Source: JBDTVS01 sp040007095
GTDB taxonomy: Bacteria > Acidobacteriota > Vicinamibacteria > Vicinamibacterales > CAVVIG01
Assembly: GCA_040007095.1 (NCBI GenBank)
Contig: JBDTVS010000041.1
Coordinates: forward strand, 1-17,815
Length of the DNA stretch: 17,815 nucleotides
Direction: 5' to 3'
Positions 1 to 6,182 of this stretch are shown piece after piece; position 1 is the stretch's first letter; every line of letters starts with the position of its first letter. A program made the translations under genes and the position numbers. The notes under the pieces were generated by a model. The model saw only the letters and a list, made by a program, of their open reading frames with translations. It was not told the DNA's origin and ran no database searches.

Positions 1-6
1 ACACTG

Positions 7-1086
7 ATGAAGACCAGATTGATGAAGCCGATCGCATGCGCGCTGCCGGTTGCCCTGCTGTGCGCGGCCACCGTGTCCGCACAGAACGCGGCGCCGGCGC
101 TCTCATTCGATTCGGCCGCGAGCGTGCTGACGCTGCCGGCTGACATCTATCTCGGCGAGGTCGGCGGCGTCGCGACCAACTCGCGCGGCGACATATTCGT
201 GTCCACGCGTACCGGCCACCCGACGCTGTCGCTCGGCACCGCGCGTCCGTTTGCCCACAACGGGTCGCGGCTGTTCCAATTCGATCGCAGCGGAAAGTTC
301 ACGCGCGAGATCGGTCAGGGGGTCTACGGCTTCCTGTTCGCCGCGCAGGTACGCGTCGATCCGCAGGACAACATCTGGGTCGTCGACGAGATGTCGGCGA
401 TGGTGATGAAGTTCGATCCGCAGGGCCGCGTGGCCCTTCTCCTCGGACGCAAAGCGGAAGCCGTCCAGAACCCGCCGCGCGCGGCCGGGCCTGGCGGCGG
501 CGGTGAAGGCGGCGGGGGCGGAGGCCGCGCGGCTGGCGCGGGCGCGCCGCAGGACGTGTTCGACCGTCCGACCGATGTCGCGTGGGATGCGCAGGGGAAC
601 ATCTTCGTCGCCGACGGCCTCGGCAACGCGCGCGTCGCCAAGTTCACGAAGGACGGCGCGTTCGTGAAGTCGTGGGGGCAGAAGGGGACCGGGCCTGGCC
701 AGTTCGCCGGGGTCCGCAGCATCGCCGTCGATGCCCAGGGAAACGTCTACGCCGCTGATGGAGGCAACGGCCGCATTCAGGTCTTCGACAACAACGGCAC
801 CTTCAAGACGGAGATCAAGGGGCTGGGCAATCCCCAGGCGATGTGCATCACGCCCGGCTCGACCCAGGTGATCTACGTGTCGAACTCGAATCCGCCCACC
901 GACATCGACTCGGCGGGCGAGATCTACAAGATGCGCCTCGACGGCACGACGATCGGCAAGTTCGGTCGGGCTGGCAAGCTCCTCAAGGAGTTCGGCACCG
1001 TCAACGCGATCGACTGCCGCACCGAGAACACACTGTACGTCGGAGAGGTCGGCAATTTCCGGGTGCAGAAGCTGACGATCCACTGA
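7..1086 (+). CDS. Secreted NHL-repeat / six-bladed beta-propeller protein
   Basis: A 359-residue protein with a signal peptide: basic start, hydrophobic stretch at about residues 9-22, likely cleavage after VSA at 23-25. The mature part has recurrent NHL-type blades with the pattern aspartate - x - x - GN - (I/V)(F/Y/W)V - x - D, at about 58-66, 116-128, 190-204, 238-252 and 341-351. Such propellers are usually exported and serve in binding; some relatives are peptidylglycine-amidating-lyase-like. No catalytic function can be assigned. A glycine-rich stretch at about 156-180 interrupts the third blade region and is probably a flexible loop. The ATG at 7 is close to the window edge, and a second in-frame ATG at 22 gives an equally good signal peptide, so the start is uncertain. 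The following regulator gene is 189 bases away and looks independent. Confidence 0.85.
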   Translation: MKTRLMKPIACALPVALLCAATVSAQNAAPALSFDSAASVLTLPADIYLGEVGGVATNSRGDIFVSTRTGHPTLSLGTARPFAHNGSRLFQFDRSGKFTREIGQGVYGFLFAAQVRVDPQDNIWVVDEMSAMVMKFDPQGRVALLLGRKAEAVQNPPRAAGPGGGGEGGGGGGRAAGAGAPQDVFDRPTDVAWDAQGNIFVADGLGNARVAKFTKDGAFVKSWGQKGTGPGQFAGVRSIAVDAQGNVYAADGGNGRIQVFDNNGTFKTEIKGLGNPQAMCITPGSTQVIYVSNSNPPTDIDSAGEIYKMRLDGTTIGKFGRAGKLLKEFGTVNAIDCRTENTLYVGEVGNFRVQKLTIH

Positions 1087-1117
1087 GGCCTCATCAAGGT
1101 CTGGAGCAAGCGGACGC

Positions 1118-1180
1118 GGCCCGATCCGATGTCGGGAGCGGCCCGGCGACGTGCTCAAGTACGACGACCGGGCCCGCGGC
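1118..1180 (+). pseudogene. Decayed 3' end of an rve-type (integrase-core) transposase
   Basis: Read from 1118, this stretch encodes GPIRCRERPGDVLKYDDR. The intact reading of the transposase that ends at 17653 has GPVRCRERLGGVLKFYYR at 17588-17641. The nucleotides also match, by eye at roughly three quarters of positions over about 57 bases. The remnant has no start and no upstream domain, and the matching reading does not end at the equivalent stop. It is therefore a scar of an older, related insertion just downstream of the NHL-protein gene. Nothing else recognisable lies between 1087 and 1275. Confidence 0.6.
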
Positions 1181-1275
1181 GTCGCCATGCGCCCACGAGA
1201 TCACCGGTTGATCCCTGGGACCTCCGCGATTGACGAACAGTCGTTCTTATTTCCAGGCCGCGTTCAAGTGAGGGC

Positions 1276-2244
1276 GTGAGCTCGTCCAGGGAGTACAATT
1301 CCCACGTGCGCGCTCGCATTGTGGTGGCCGATGATGATCGCGTGACTGCGATGGTGACCGCGAGCGCGCTCCGAGGCGAGTTCGATGTCGTGCTGGTCTC
1401 GACGGGCGCCGAGGTCTTGGACCGCGTCGTGGCGGGCGACATCGACCTGATATTGCTCGATGTGATGATGCCTGATCTCGACGGCTTCGAGGTCTGCCGT
1501 CGCCTGAAGGACAATCCCCAGAGCGCGAAGATTCCCGTCATCTTTGTCACGTCGCTCGAGGAGATCTCGGACGAAACCCGCGGGTTCGCGGTCGGCGGCG
1601 TGGACTACATCATGAAGCCGATTCGCCCGTCCGTGGTGAGGGCGCGCGTGCACACGCATGTCGAGTTGAAACGGTCACGCGATGCGCTCGAGCGGCTGGC
1701 GGCCGTGGATCCGTTGACGGGAATCGCGAATCGGCGTGCCTTCGACCAGGCGATCCAACACGAATGGCGTCGCAGCCAACGAAGTCGCCGCTGGTTGTCC
1801 CTGGCGCTTGTGGACGTGGATCAATTCAAGCAGTTCAACGACCGCTATGGTCATCTGGCGGGCGACGAGCGTCTTCGCACCATTGCCACGTCGCTGGCCG
1901 AGAACACACAGCGGGGAGGTGAACTCACCGCGCGATACGGCGGCGAAGAATTCGCGCTCATTCTGCCGGATGTCGATCCGGAGATGATGCCGAGCCTCAT
2001 GCGGATGGTGCTCAGCAGCGTCGCAGGCATGCATCCGCCGACGACGTTGCCTGGCGCCCACGAGACGACGACCGTCAGCGTCGGCGCGATCTCCATCGTC
2101 GCGCCAAGAGATGTCGGCGAAACCATTGCGATCGCGACGGCCGACACGCTACTCTACGAAGCCAAGGGCTCTGGACGCGACCGCTGCGTGTTTCAGGATT
2201 TGGTATCCCAACACAAGACGGTGATACGTCGCGCGCTGCAATAG
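1276..2244 (+). CDS. Response regulator with GGDEF diguanylate cyclase domain
   Basis: The protein has an N-terminal receiver domain (about residues 13-130). Its acidic pocket is D19-D21, the phospho-acceptor is D62 in LILLDVMMPDLDG, and the switch lysine is K114 in IMKPIRP. A GGDEF domain follows (about 144-308), with metal-binding D180 and D182 in LVDVDQF and the signature GGEEF at 222-226. The protein should make cyclic di-GMP when phosphorylated, like two-domain relatives of PleD and WspR. The inhibitory I-site, normally RxxD eight residues upstream of the signature region, reads RGGE (213-216). The start is uncertain: GTG at 1276 has no well-spaced ribosome binding site. GTG at 1306 sits behind AGGGAG (1288-1293), begins right at the receiver domain, and may be the true start. 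No sensor kinase is adjacent. Confidence 0.93.
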   Translation: MSSSREYNSHVRARIVVADDDRVTAMVTASALRGEFDVVLVSTGAEVLDRVVAGDIDLILLDVMMPDLDGFEVCRRLKDNPQSAKIPVIFVTSLEEISDETRGFAVGGVDYIMKPIRPSVVRARVHTHVELKRSRDALERLAAVDPLTGIANRRAFDQAIQHEWRRSQRSRRWLSLALVDVDQFKQFNDRYGHLAGDERLRTIATSLAENTQRGGELTARYGGEEFALILPDVDPEMMPSLMRMVLSSVAGMHPPTTLPGAHETTTVSVGAISIVAPRDVGETIAIATADTLLYEAKGSGRDRCVFQDLVSQHKTVIRRALQ

Positions 2245-2864
2245 CTCGTCCACTCGGGCGCGCGCAGTCGGGATCCCTCACCTGACGGGCAGACGCCCTG
2301 GCGCGACGGACGTGGCCGCCAGCAGTCGGCAGAACGTCCCGCAACAGCGTTTCTGCCGCAGCCGCACTCTTGGCGATCACTGCGGCGGTGGCCAACGACT
2401 GGAGTCGCCGGCGCTCGCCGCCATTCAAGTCCTCCACCGTCCAGACGTGAGAGCGTGTCGCGACGCGCCCGGAAGACTCGAGGATCGAGCAGTGGTTTCT
2501 CGAGCAACTGGCGGTCGTGAAACATCCCCAGGCGCGCACTGCGATCGATCGGCTGCTCGCCATCCTGCGCAGCGAGCGCGACCCGGCGCTGGCAGATGAT
2601 CCGGTGCTGGGCTCTATGGATGTCGCAGAGCTGACGCTGATCCTCGACAAGATGGGCGTTGCCGCCGCGCCATGATCCGGCCATGCGCCACGTTCCCGCG
2701 ATCCGCCAAATCGGCGGCGCCGTCGTTGACGGCCACCGACGCGAACGCGCCATCGAGGTTCGCCGCTGTGCGGGAGTCGCCGGGGCTCAAGCTCCAATTA
2801 GGGCCTGCGGCACAGCCAGCACGGATGTGATCGGCTTCGTGTCAGCTCCCTGGCGATTCGCGTC
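2245..2864. other. Gene-poor stretch with one orphan coding fragment
   Basis: About 620 bases separate the regulator gene from the convergent ABC ATPase gene. Apart from the fragment at 2451-2675, open frames here are rich in arginine and proline and look like random high-GC frames. A weak hairpin, CCGCC-AAATC-GGCGG at about 2706-2720, might help end leftward transcription from the ABC genes, but it has no T-run. I see no RNA gene or promoter. Confidence 0.4.
2451..2675 (+). pseudogene. Orphan C-terminal coding fragment, family not recognised
   Basis: The frame that ends at TGA 2673-2675 has natural-looking protein composition. It includes IEQWFLEQLAVVKHPQAR, then DRLLAILRSERDPALADD, then DVAELTLILDKMGVAAAP, consistent with a small helical domain. 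It has no ATG start. An in-frame TGA at 2448-2450 closes it upstream. Beyond that stop the same frame continues with a hydrophobic run (SVSAAAALLAITAAVAN, about 2343-2393) that could be a signal peptide or membrane helix. The likely reading is a small exported or anchored protein broken by a stop codon or frameshift, or a C-terminal relic. The function is unknown, and a sequencing error has not been excluded. Confidence 0.4.
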
Positions 2865-3602
2865 CTACTGTAAGTAGCGGGCGATCACCTGTTCGACGGA
2901 CCCCAGACTGACGATTCGTCCTGTTTCCATCAGCGCGGCCCTGTTGCAAAAGCGCCGCACGATCTCCACGTCGTGGGACGCGATGACGAGAATACGCGAA
3001 TTGCTGATCATCTGGTTGAGCCTGGCCTTCGCCTTCACGACAAACGCCGCGTCCCCCGCACCGATCATTTCGTCCATGATCAGGATCTCCGGCACGACGG
3101 CGGTCGTGACCGCAAAGGCAAGGCGCAGCATCATGCCGCTCGAATACGTACGGAGCGGCAGCTTGAGGAACTCGCCGAGTTCGGTGAACGCCTCGATCTC
3201 GGGAATCATCCGGCGGACGTCGTTGACGCGGAGGCCGAGAAACACGCCACGCAACACGATGTTCTCGTAGCCGGTCGCCTCGAGATCCATGCCCATCGTG
3301 ATATCGGTGAGAGACGCGACGGTCCCGGCGATCCGGACTCGCCCCGAGGGCGGCTCGTAGATGCCGGCCAGCACCCGCAGCAGCGTCGACTTGCCGGCGC
3401 CGTTGTGGCCGACCAACCCGAGCCGGTCGCCATCGGCGAGGTCCAGACAGATGTCTCGAAGCGCCACGACCGAGACATGCGTCGCATCGGACTTGATGTT
3501 GCCCCCCACCGCCCGCCGGAACAGCTCGCCAGTGAGCCGTCGTGCGCGCGCGTTGTAAATCGGGAACTCGATCGTCACGCCCTCGAGCGAGATGGACGCC
3601 AT
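2865..3602 (-). CDS. ABC transporter ATPase, polysaccharide/polyol-phosphate export type
   Basis: A 245-residue nucleotide-binding subunit. Walker A is GHNGAGKS at 65-72, the signature is YSSGMMLRL at 153-161, Walker B is EILIMDE at 172-178, and the switch histidine is H210 in IASHD. The SSGM signature and the MDEMIGAGD context are typical of the Wzt/KpsT/TagH group, which powers export of O-antigen, capsule or teichoic acid. It ends shortly after the ATPase core, so it lacks the C-terminal carbohydrate-binding domain of Wzt proteins that recognise a capped chain end. I chose the ATG at 3602 because it begins the family's usual N-terminus and falls four bases after the permease stop. A frame running 21 codons further upstream overlaps the permease gene. 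It forms an operon with the permease. Confidence 0.93.
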   Translation of the reverse strand: MASISLEGVTIEFPIYNARARRLTGELFRRAVGGNIKSDATHVSVVALRDICLDLADGDRLGLVGHNGAGKSTLLRVLAGIYEPPSGRVRIAGTVASLTDITMGMDLEATGYENIVLRGVFLGLRVNDVRRMIPEIEAFTELGEFLKLPLRTYSSGMMLRLAFAVTTAVVPEILIMDEMIGAGDAAFVVKAKARLNQMISNSRILVIASHDVEIVRRFCNRAALMETGRIVSLGSVEQVIARYLQ

Positions 3603-3606
3603 GCGT

Positions 3607-4473
3607 TCACAGCCAATACACGATACGGGCGCGGAATCGCGCGAAGAACGGAATCGTGACGGCAAATCCGACCGCCATCATGCCGATCCCCATGAGATAC
3701 GCGGACGGCTTCGGCACGGTGCCCAGGAACGGATCGCGTACCAGACGCAAGAACGTCGCGAGCGGATTCAGGTCGACGATCCAGGACACCTCGCGCGGCA
3801 GCTGCTCCTGCTTCCACATGACCGGCGTGACAAAGAAGGCGATCTGCAGGAGGCTGGCGACAATTTGCGGTAAATCGCGGAACCGCGCGCAGAGCGTGCC
3901 CATCAGCAGGCCGACCCAGAAGGCATTGACGGTCACGATCACGAGCCCGACCGGGGCCAGCAGCACGGGCCATCCGGGCCAGACACCGAAGACCGCATAG
4001 AGCAGCGGGACAATCGTCACGTTGTGCGCGAAGGTCACCAGATTCCGCACCAGCATCCGATGAACGAAGATGCTCTTCGACATCGGCACCTGGCGCAGGT
4101 AGCTTTCGGCGCCCGTGAAGACATAACAGGCGTCGGTCACCATCGCCGAGATCAGCGCCCAGACCAGAATCCCCATGGTCAGCGACGGCAGATAGTCCCG
4201 GATGGACATGCGAAAGAGATAGCTGTAGACCACGCCGAGCGCGGCGATGGTGACCAGCATGCTGAGGGTGATCCAGAACTGTCCGATCCGGGATCGCTGG
4301 TAGCGCTGACGGATGTCGTTCATCCCGAGCAGCAGCCAGATCCGCCACTCAGTGAAGCCGTGCCGCAGATCGTCGGTTGCGGCGGCGACATGCTCTTTCA
4401 TGCTCGGGCGGTACGGCGACGTTCCCGCCGGTTGATCGCTGGGGATCGTTTCAATGCCCGGCGCGGTGCTCAC
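3607..4473 (-). CDS. ABC-2 type permease for surface polysaccharide export
   Basis: An inner-membrane permease with about six hydrophobic helices and the typical amphipathic N-terminal segment (WRIWLLLGMNDIRQRYQRSRIGQFW) before the first helix. That segment is characteristic of the Wzm/KpsM/TagG family, in the ABC-2 superfamily. With the ATPase four bases downstream it should form a complete polysaccharide exporter. From GTG 4473 it has 288 residues. ATG 4401 gives 264 residues and also keeps the whole membrane domain. Neither start has a clear ribosome binding site. A TATAACTAT run lies just before the GTG, so leaderless transcription is conceivable. The frame open upstream to 4584 is poor in hydrophobic residues and probably not translated. 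The neighbouring sulfotransferase and methyltransferase genes fit a glycan modification and export cluster. Confidence 0.92.
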   Translation of the reverse strand: MSTAPGIETIPSDQPAGTSPYRPSMKEHVAAATDDLRHGFTEWRIWLLLGMNDIRQRYQRSRIGQFWITLSMLVTIAALGVVYSYLFRMSIRDYLPSLTMGILVWALISAMVTDACYVFTGAESYLRQVPMSKSIFVHRMLVRNLVTFAHNVTIVPLLYAVFGVWPGWPVLLAPVGLVIVTVNAFWVGLLMGTLCARFRDLPQIVASLLQIAFFVTPVMWKQEQLPREVSWIVDLNPLATFLRLVRDPFLGTVPKPSAYLMGIGMMAVGFAVTIPFFARFRARIVYWL

Positions 4474-4649
4474 GCGATAGTTATAGCAGCTTCGCCACGA
4501 CAGCGGGCACCGGGTCTCCCCACAACGCGCCCCTGGCCGAGAAGGTCTCGCGTGATACAGCGTCTTGATGATGGAACCGTGCAAAAAAGCAACGCGCCGG
4601 TATTAGACTCTTCCTGCTCACGAGAACCTCGGACCGAGGCGCCACAGGC

Positions 4650-4853
4650 TAGCAGCCCGTGGTGAAAGTCCGTCCTTGCACCGAGGCGGGCGATGCGCCC
4701 GGATCGCCAGGCGCGAAACGCGAGAATACCGGGAGTATTTGAGCGGTGAGCAACGCCGCGAGGCCCGGGGTCCCCAACGCGGCACCCGCGTTGGGGTGGG
4801 AAGCGGGATGCAGCGTTCGCCGAATGCAGACGGACTTTTACCACGGGCTGCTA
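4650..4853. repeat. Full copy of an interspersed repeat with 25-bp terminal inverted repeats
   Basis: The left end (4650-4674) begins TAGCAGCCCGTGG and is the inverted complement of the right end (4829-4853), 24 of 25 bases matching. Inside are the small palindrome AATAC-CGGGA-GTATT (4725-4739) and a perfect 11-bp stem with a 3-base loop (CCCCAACGCGG / CCGCGTTGGGG, 4772-4796). Parts recur at 8411-8477 and 9942-10055. It has no coding capacity. It resembles a MITE or a REP/BIME-like structured repeat. The right-hand TAG (4853-4851 on the minus strand) is the stop codon of the sulfotransferase gene. The inverted CCTCGG-A-CCGAGG just outside the left end (4627-4639) may be unrelated. Confidence 0.85.
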
Positions 4854-6143
4854 TCCCGGCGCGCGCATTGATTGACCGGGCGTGCGGCCGGCGTGCTCGA
4901 CGCCGCGCTCAAGGACCTGCAGTGACAGCAGCTTCACCCTGCACAGACCGCCGGCCCAGTTCCTAAGAACGAGCTCTCCGGCAGCGCCGTCCGGCCACAG
5001 ATCGACGGCGATCGGCGCAGTGGTCTCCCCCACCGACACTTGGGTCAGAAGCTGGCTCCGGTCGTTGCTGTCGGTGACCGCGATGCCGACTTCGCCGCTC
5101 TCGACGAAGAGCACCAGCCGCAGCCCCTGTGCACGCGGGGGCCACGGCCTCGTCGCGATATACGCCCAGGGAACCGGAGATGTCGAGAACGTCGCTGAGG
5201 CAGTTCCCTGAAAGTTGACATCGGCGTTGGCGCAACCCGTGACGCTGTCGAGGGGCAGTATCTCGCGAGCCACGGCGTCGGCTCCAACCGTGGGAAATCT
5301 GTCGAAGATGTTGTAGTACCAGCGAGCCTGGTGCCACGAGGTGAGGGATCCGTCGAGCCGGACCGCCACGTTCTCGTCGCCGTGCGTTTCTTCCCGGTAC
5401 TGGCGGAGCACGCGCAGGTACCGTTCCAGCATCGCCGACCGGTCCGGGCTCAGCGCTTGGCGCCAGTGTTCGAAATCGTCGCGGACGACACGGTGCAGGC
5501 GGCGGTCGACGACATTGTGCGATCTGACAACGGCGCGTTCGCCCTCGTTGGGTTCGATGTCGCCGCAACGTCCGCGCACGAGACGGTTGTTGAACAGGCA
5601 AAGCGGTAATCCTTCGGTGACATGCAGGGAGAACACGAACTCGTCGAACCGTTCGGTGTGGCCTACTGAGACATAGCGCCGGGCGAGCCGCGCACGTATC
5701 GCATCGTCGTCCAGGTCGTGAAAATCGGCGCCCAGGAGCACGTGCGCCTGGCCGTTGCGGTACGGTGGACCAAACGTCTCAGACTCGACGAAGTCGACGA
5801 GCTTGAAAACCGACGGATCGAACGCCCCGTAGGCGGAGTGCCAACCCGGATGAAACACCCGGTGCAAGTATGCCGACACGGCACGCGCGACGGGCTCGCG
5901 AACCAGCGTGATGAATCGCGCCCCGGGGAAGTGCTCACGGAGCTTTCCAGCGAAGTGCCCGGCGATGACTGCCGGTTGGCGGTGTGCGTCGGCGCTCATC
6001 TCGACCGCCCGCGCCTGATCGGCGGCATTCTCGTCGGGGCTCCCCCGCAGGACCAGCCGCCGCTCGGGAGCGAACGCGGCCGGCAGGTAGGAACTGTGGA
6101 ACGTCGTGCCGGCCGTTTTGGACAGGTGCTCGAATATCAGCAT
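4851..6143 (-). CDS. Sulfotransferase-family protein with C-terminal beta-sandwich domain
   Basis: The N-terminus carries the 5'-phosphosulfate loop of PAPS-dependent sulfotransferases, HLSKTAGTTF at 6-15. The 3'-phosphate motif is FITLVREPVARAVSAYLH at 77-94, with R82 and S90 as expected. The sulfotransferase part covers about residues 1-280 and probably transfers sulfate from PAPS to a carbohydrate. Residues about 303-412 form a separate beta-rich domain (PWAYIA at 325-330, FVESGEVGIAV at 346-356, ELVLRNWAGG at 390-399). It is related to the middle domain of the upstream neighbour. The ATG at 6143 is chosen because the phosphosulfate loop follows at once. It lies 39 bases after the upstream gene in the same direction, so cotranscription is likely. 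The stop codon TAG lies inside the end of the repeat at 4650-4853. Confidence 0.85.
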   Translation of the reverse strand: MLIFEHLSKTAGTTFHSSYLPAAFAPERRLVLRGSPDENAADQARAVEMSADAHRQPAVIAGHFAGKLREHFPGARFITLVREPVARAVSAYLHRVFHPGWHSAYGAFDPSVFKLVDFVESETFGPPYRNGQAHVLLGADFHDLDDDAIRARLARRYVSVGHTERFDEFVFSLHVTEGLPLCLFNNRLVRGRCGDIEPNEGERAVVRSHNVVDRRLHRVVRDDFEHWRQALSPDRSAMLERYLRVLRQYREETHGDENVAVRLDGSLTSWHQARWYYNIFDRFPTVGADAVAREILPLDSVTGCANADVNFQGTASATFSTSPVPWAYIATRPWPPRAQGLRLVLFVESGEVGIAVTDSNDRSQLLTQVSVGETTAPIAVDLWPDGAAGELVLRNWAGGLCRVKLLSLQVLERGVEHAGRTPGQSMRAPG

Positions 6144-6182
6144 GGTGCTGAGGCCCCAGGCGCGCCGCGAGGGATGGCCCTT

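Noticed and set aside
103..1188. 361-codon open frame on the minus strand opposite the NHL protein
   Set aside because: It is antisense to a convincing secreted protein, its composition is rich in Arg, Asp and Ala, and no motif is present; this is typical of high-GC shadow frames.
3603..3665. 21-residue N-terminal extension of the ABC ATPase
   Set aside because: It overlaps the permease coding end, and the family N-terminus begins at ATG 3602.
4474..4584. 37-residue N-terminal extension of the ABC permease
   Set aside because: The residues are rich in Arg, Cys and Pro with no family resemblance; GTG 4473 or ATG 4401 is more likely.
4650..4853. CRISPR-like or small-RNA gene reading of the repeat
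   Set aside because: There are no regularly spaced direct repeats. The structure is inverted ends plus hairpins; an RNA role is possible, but no promoter is visible.
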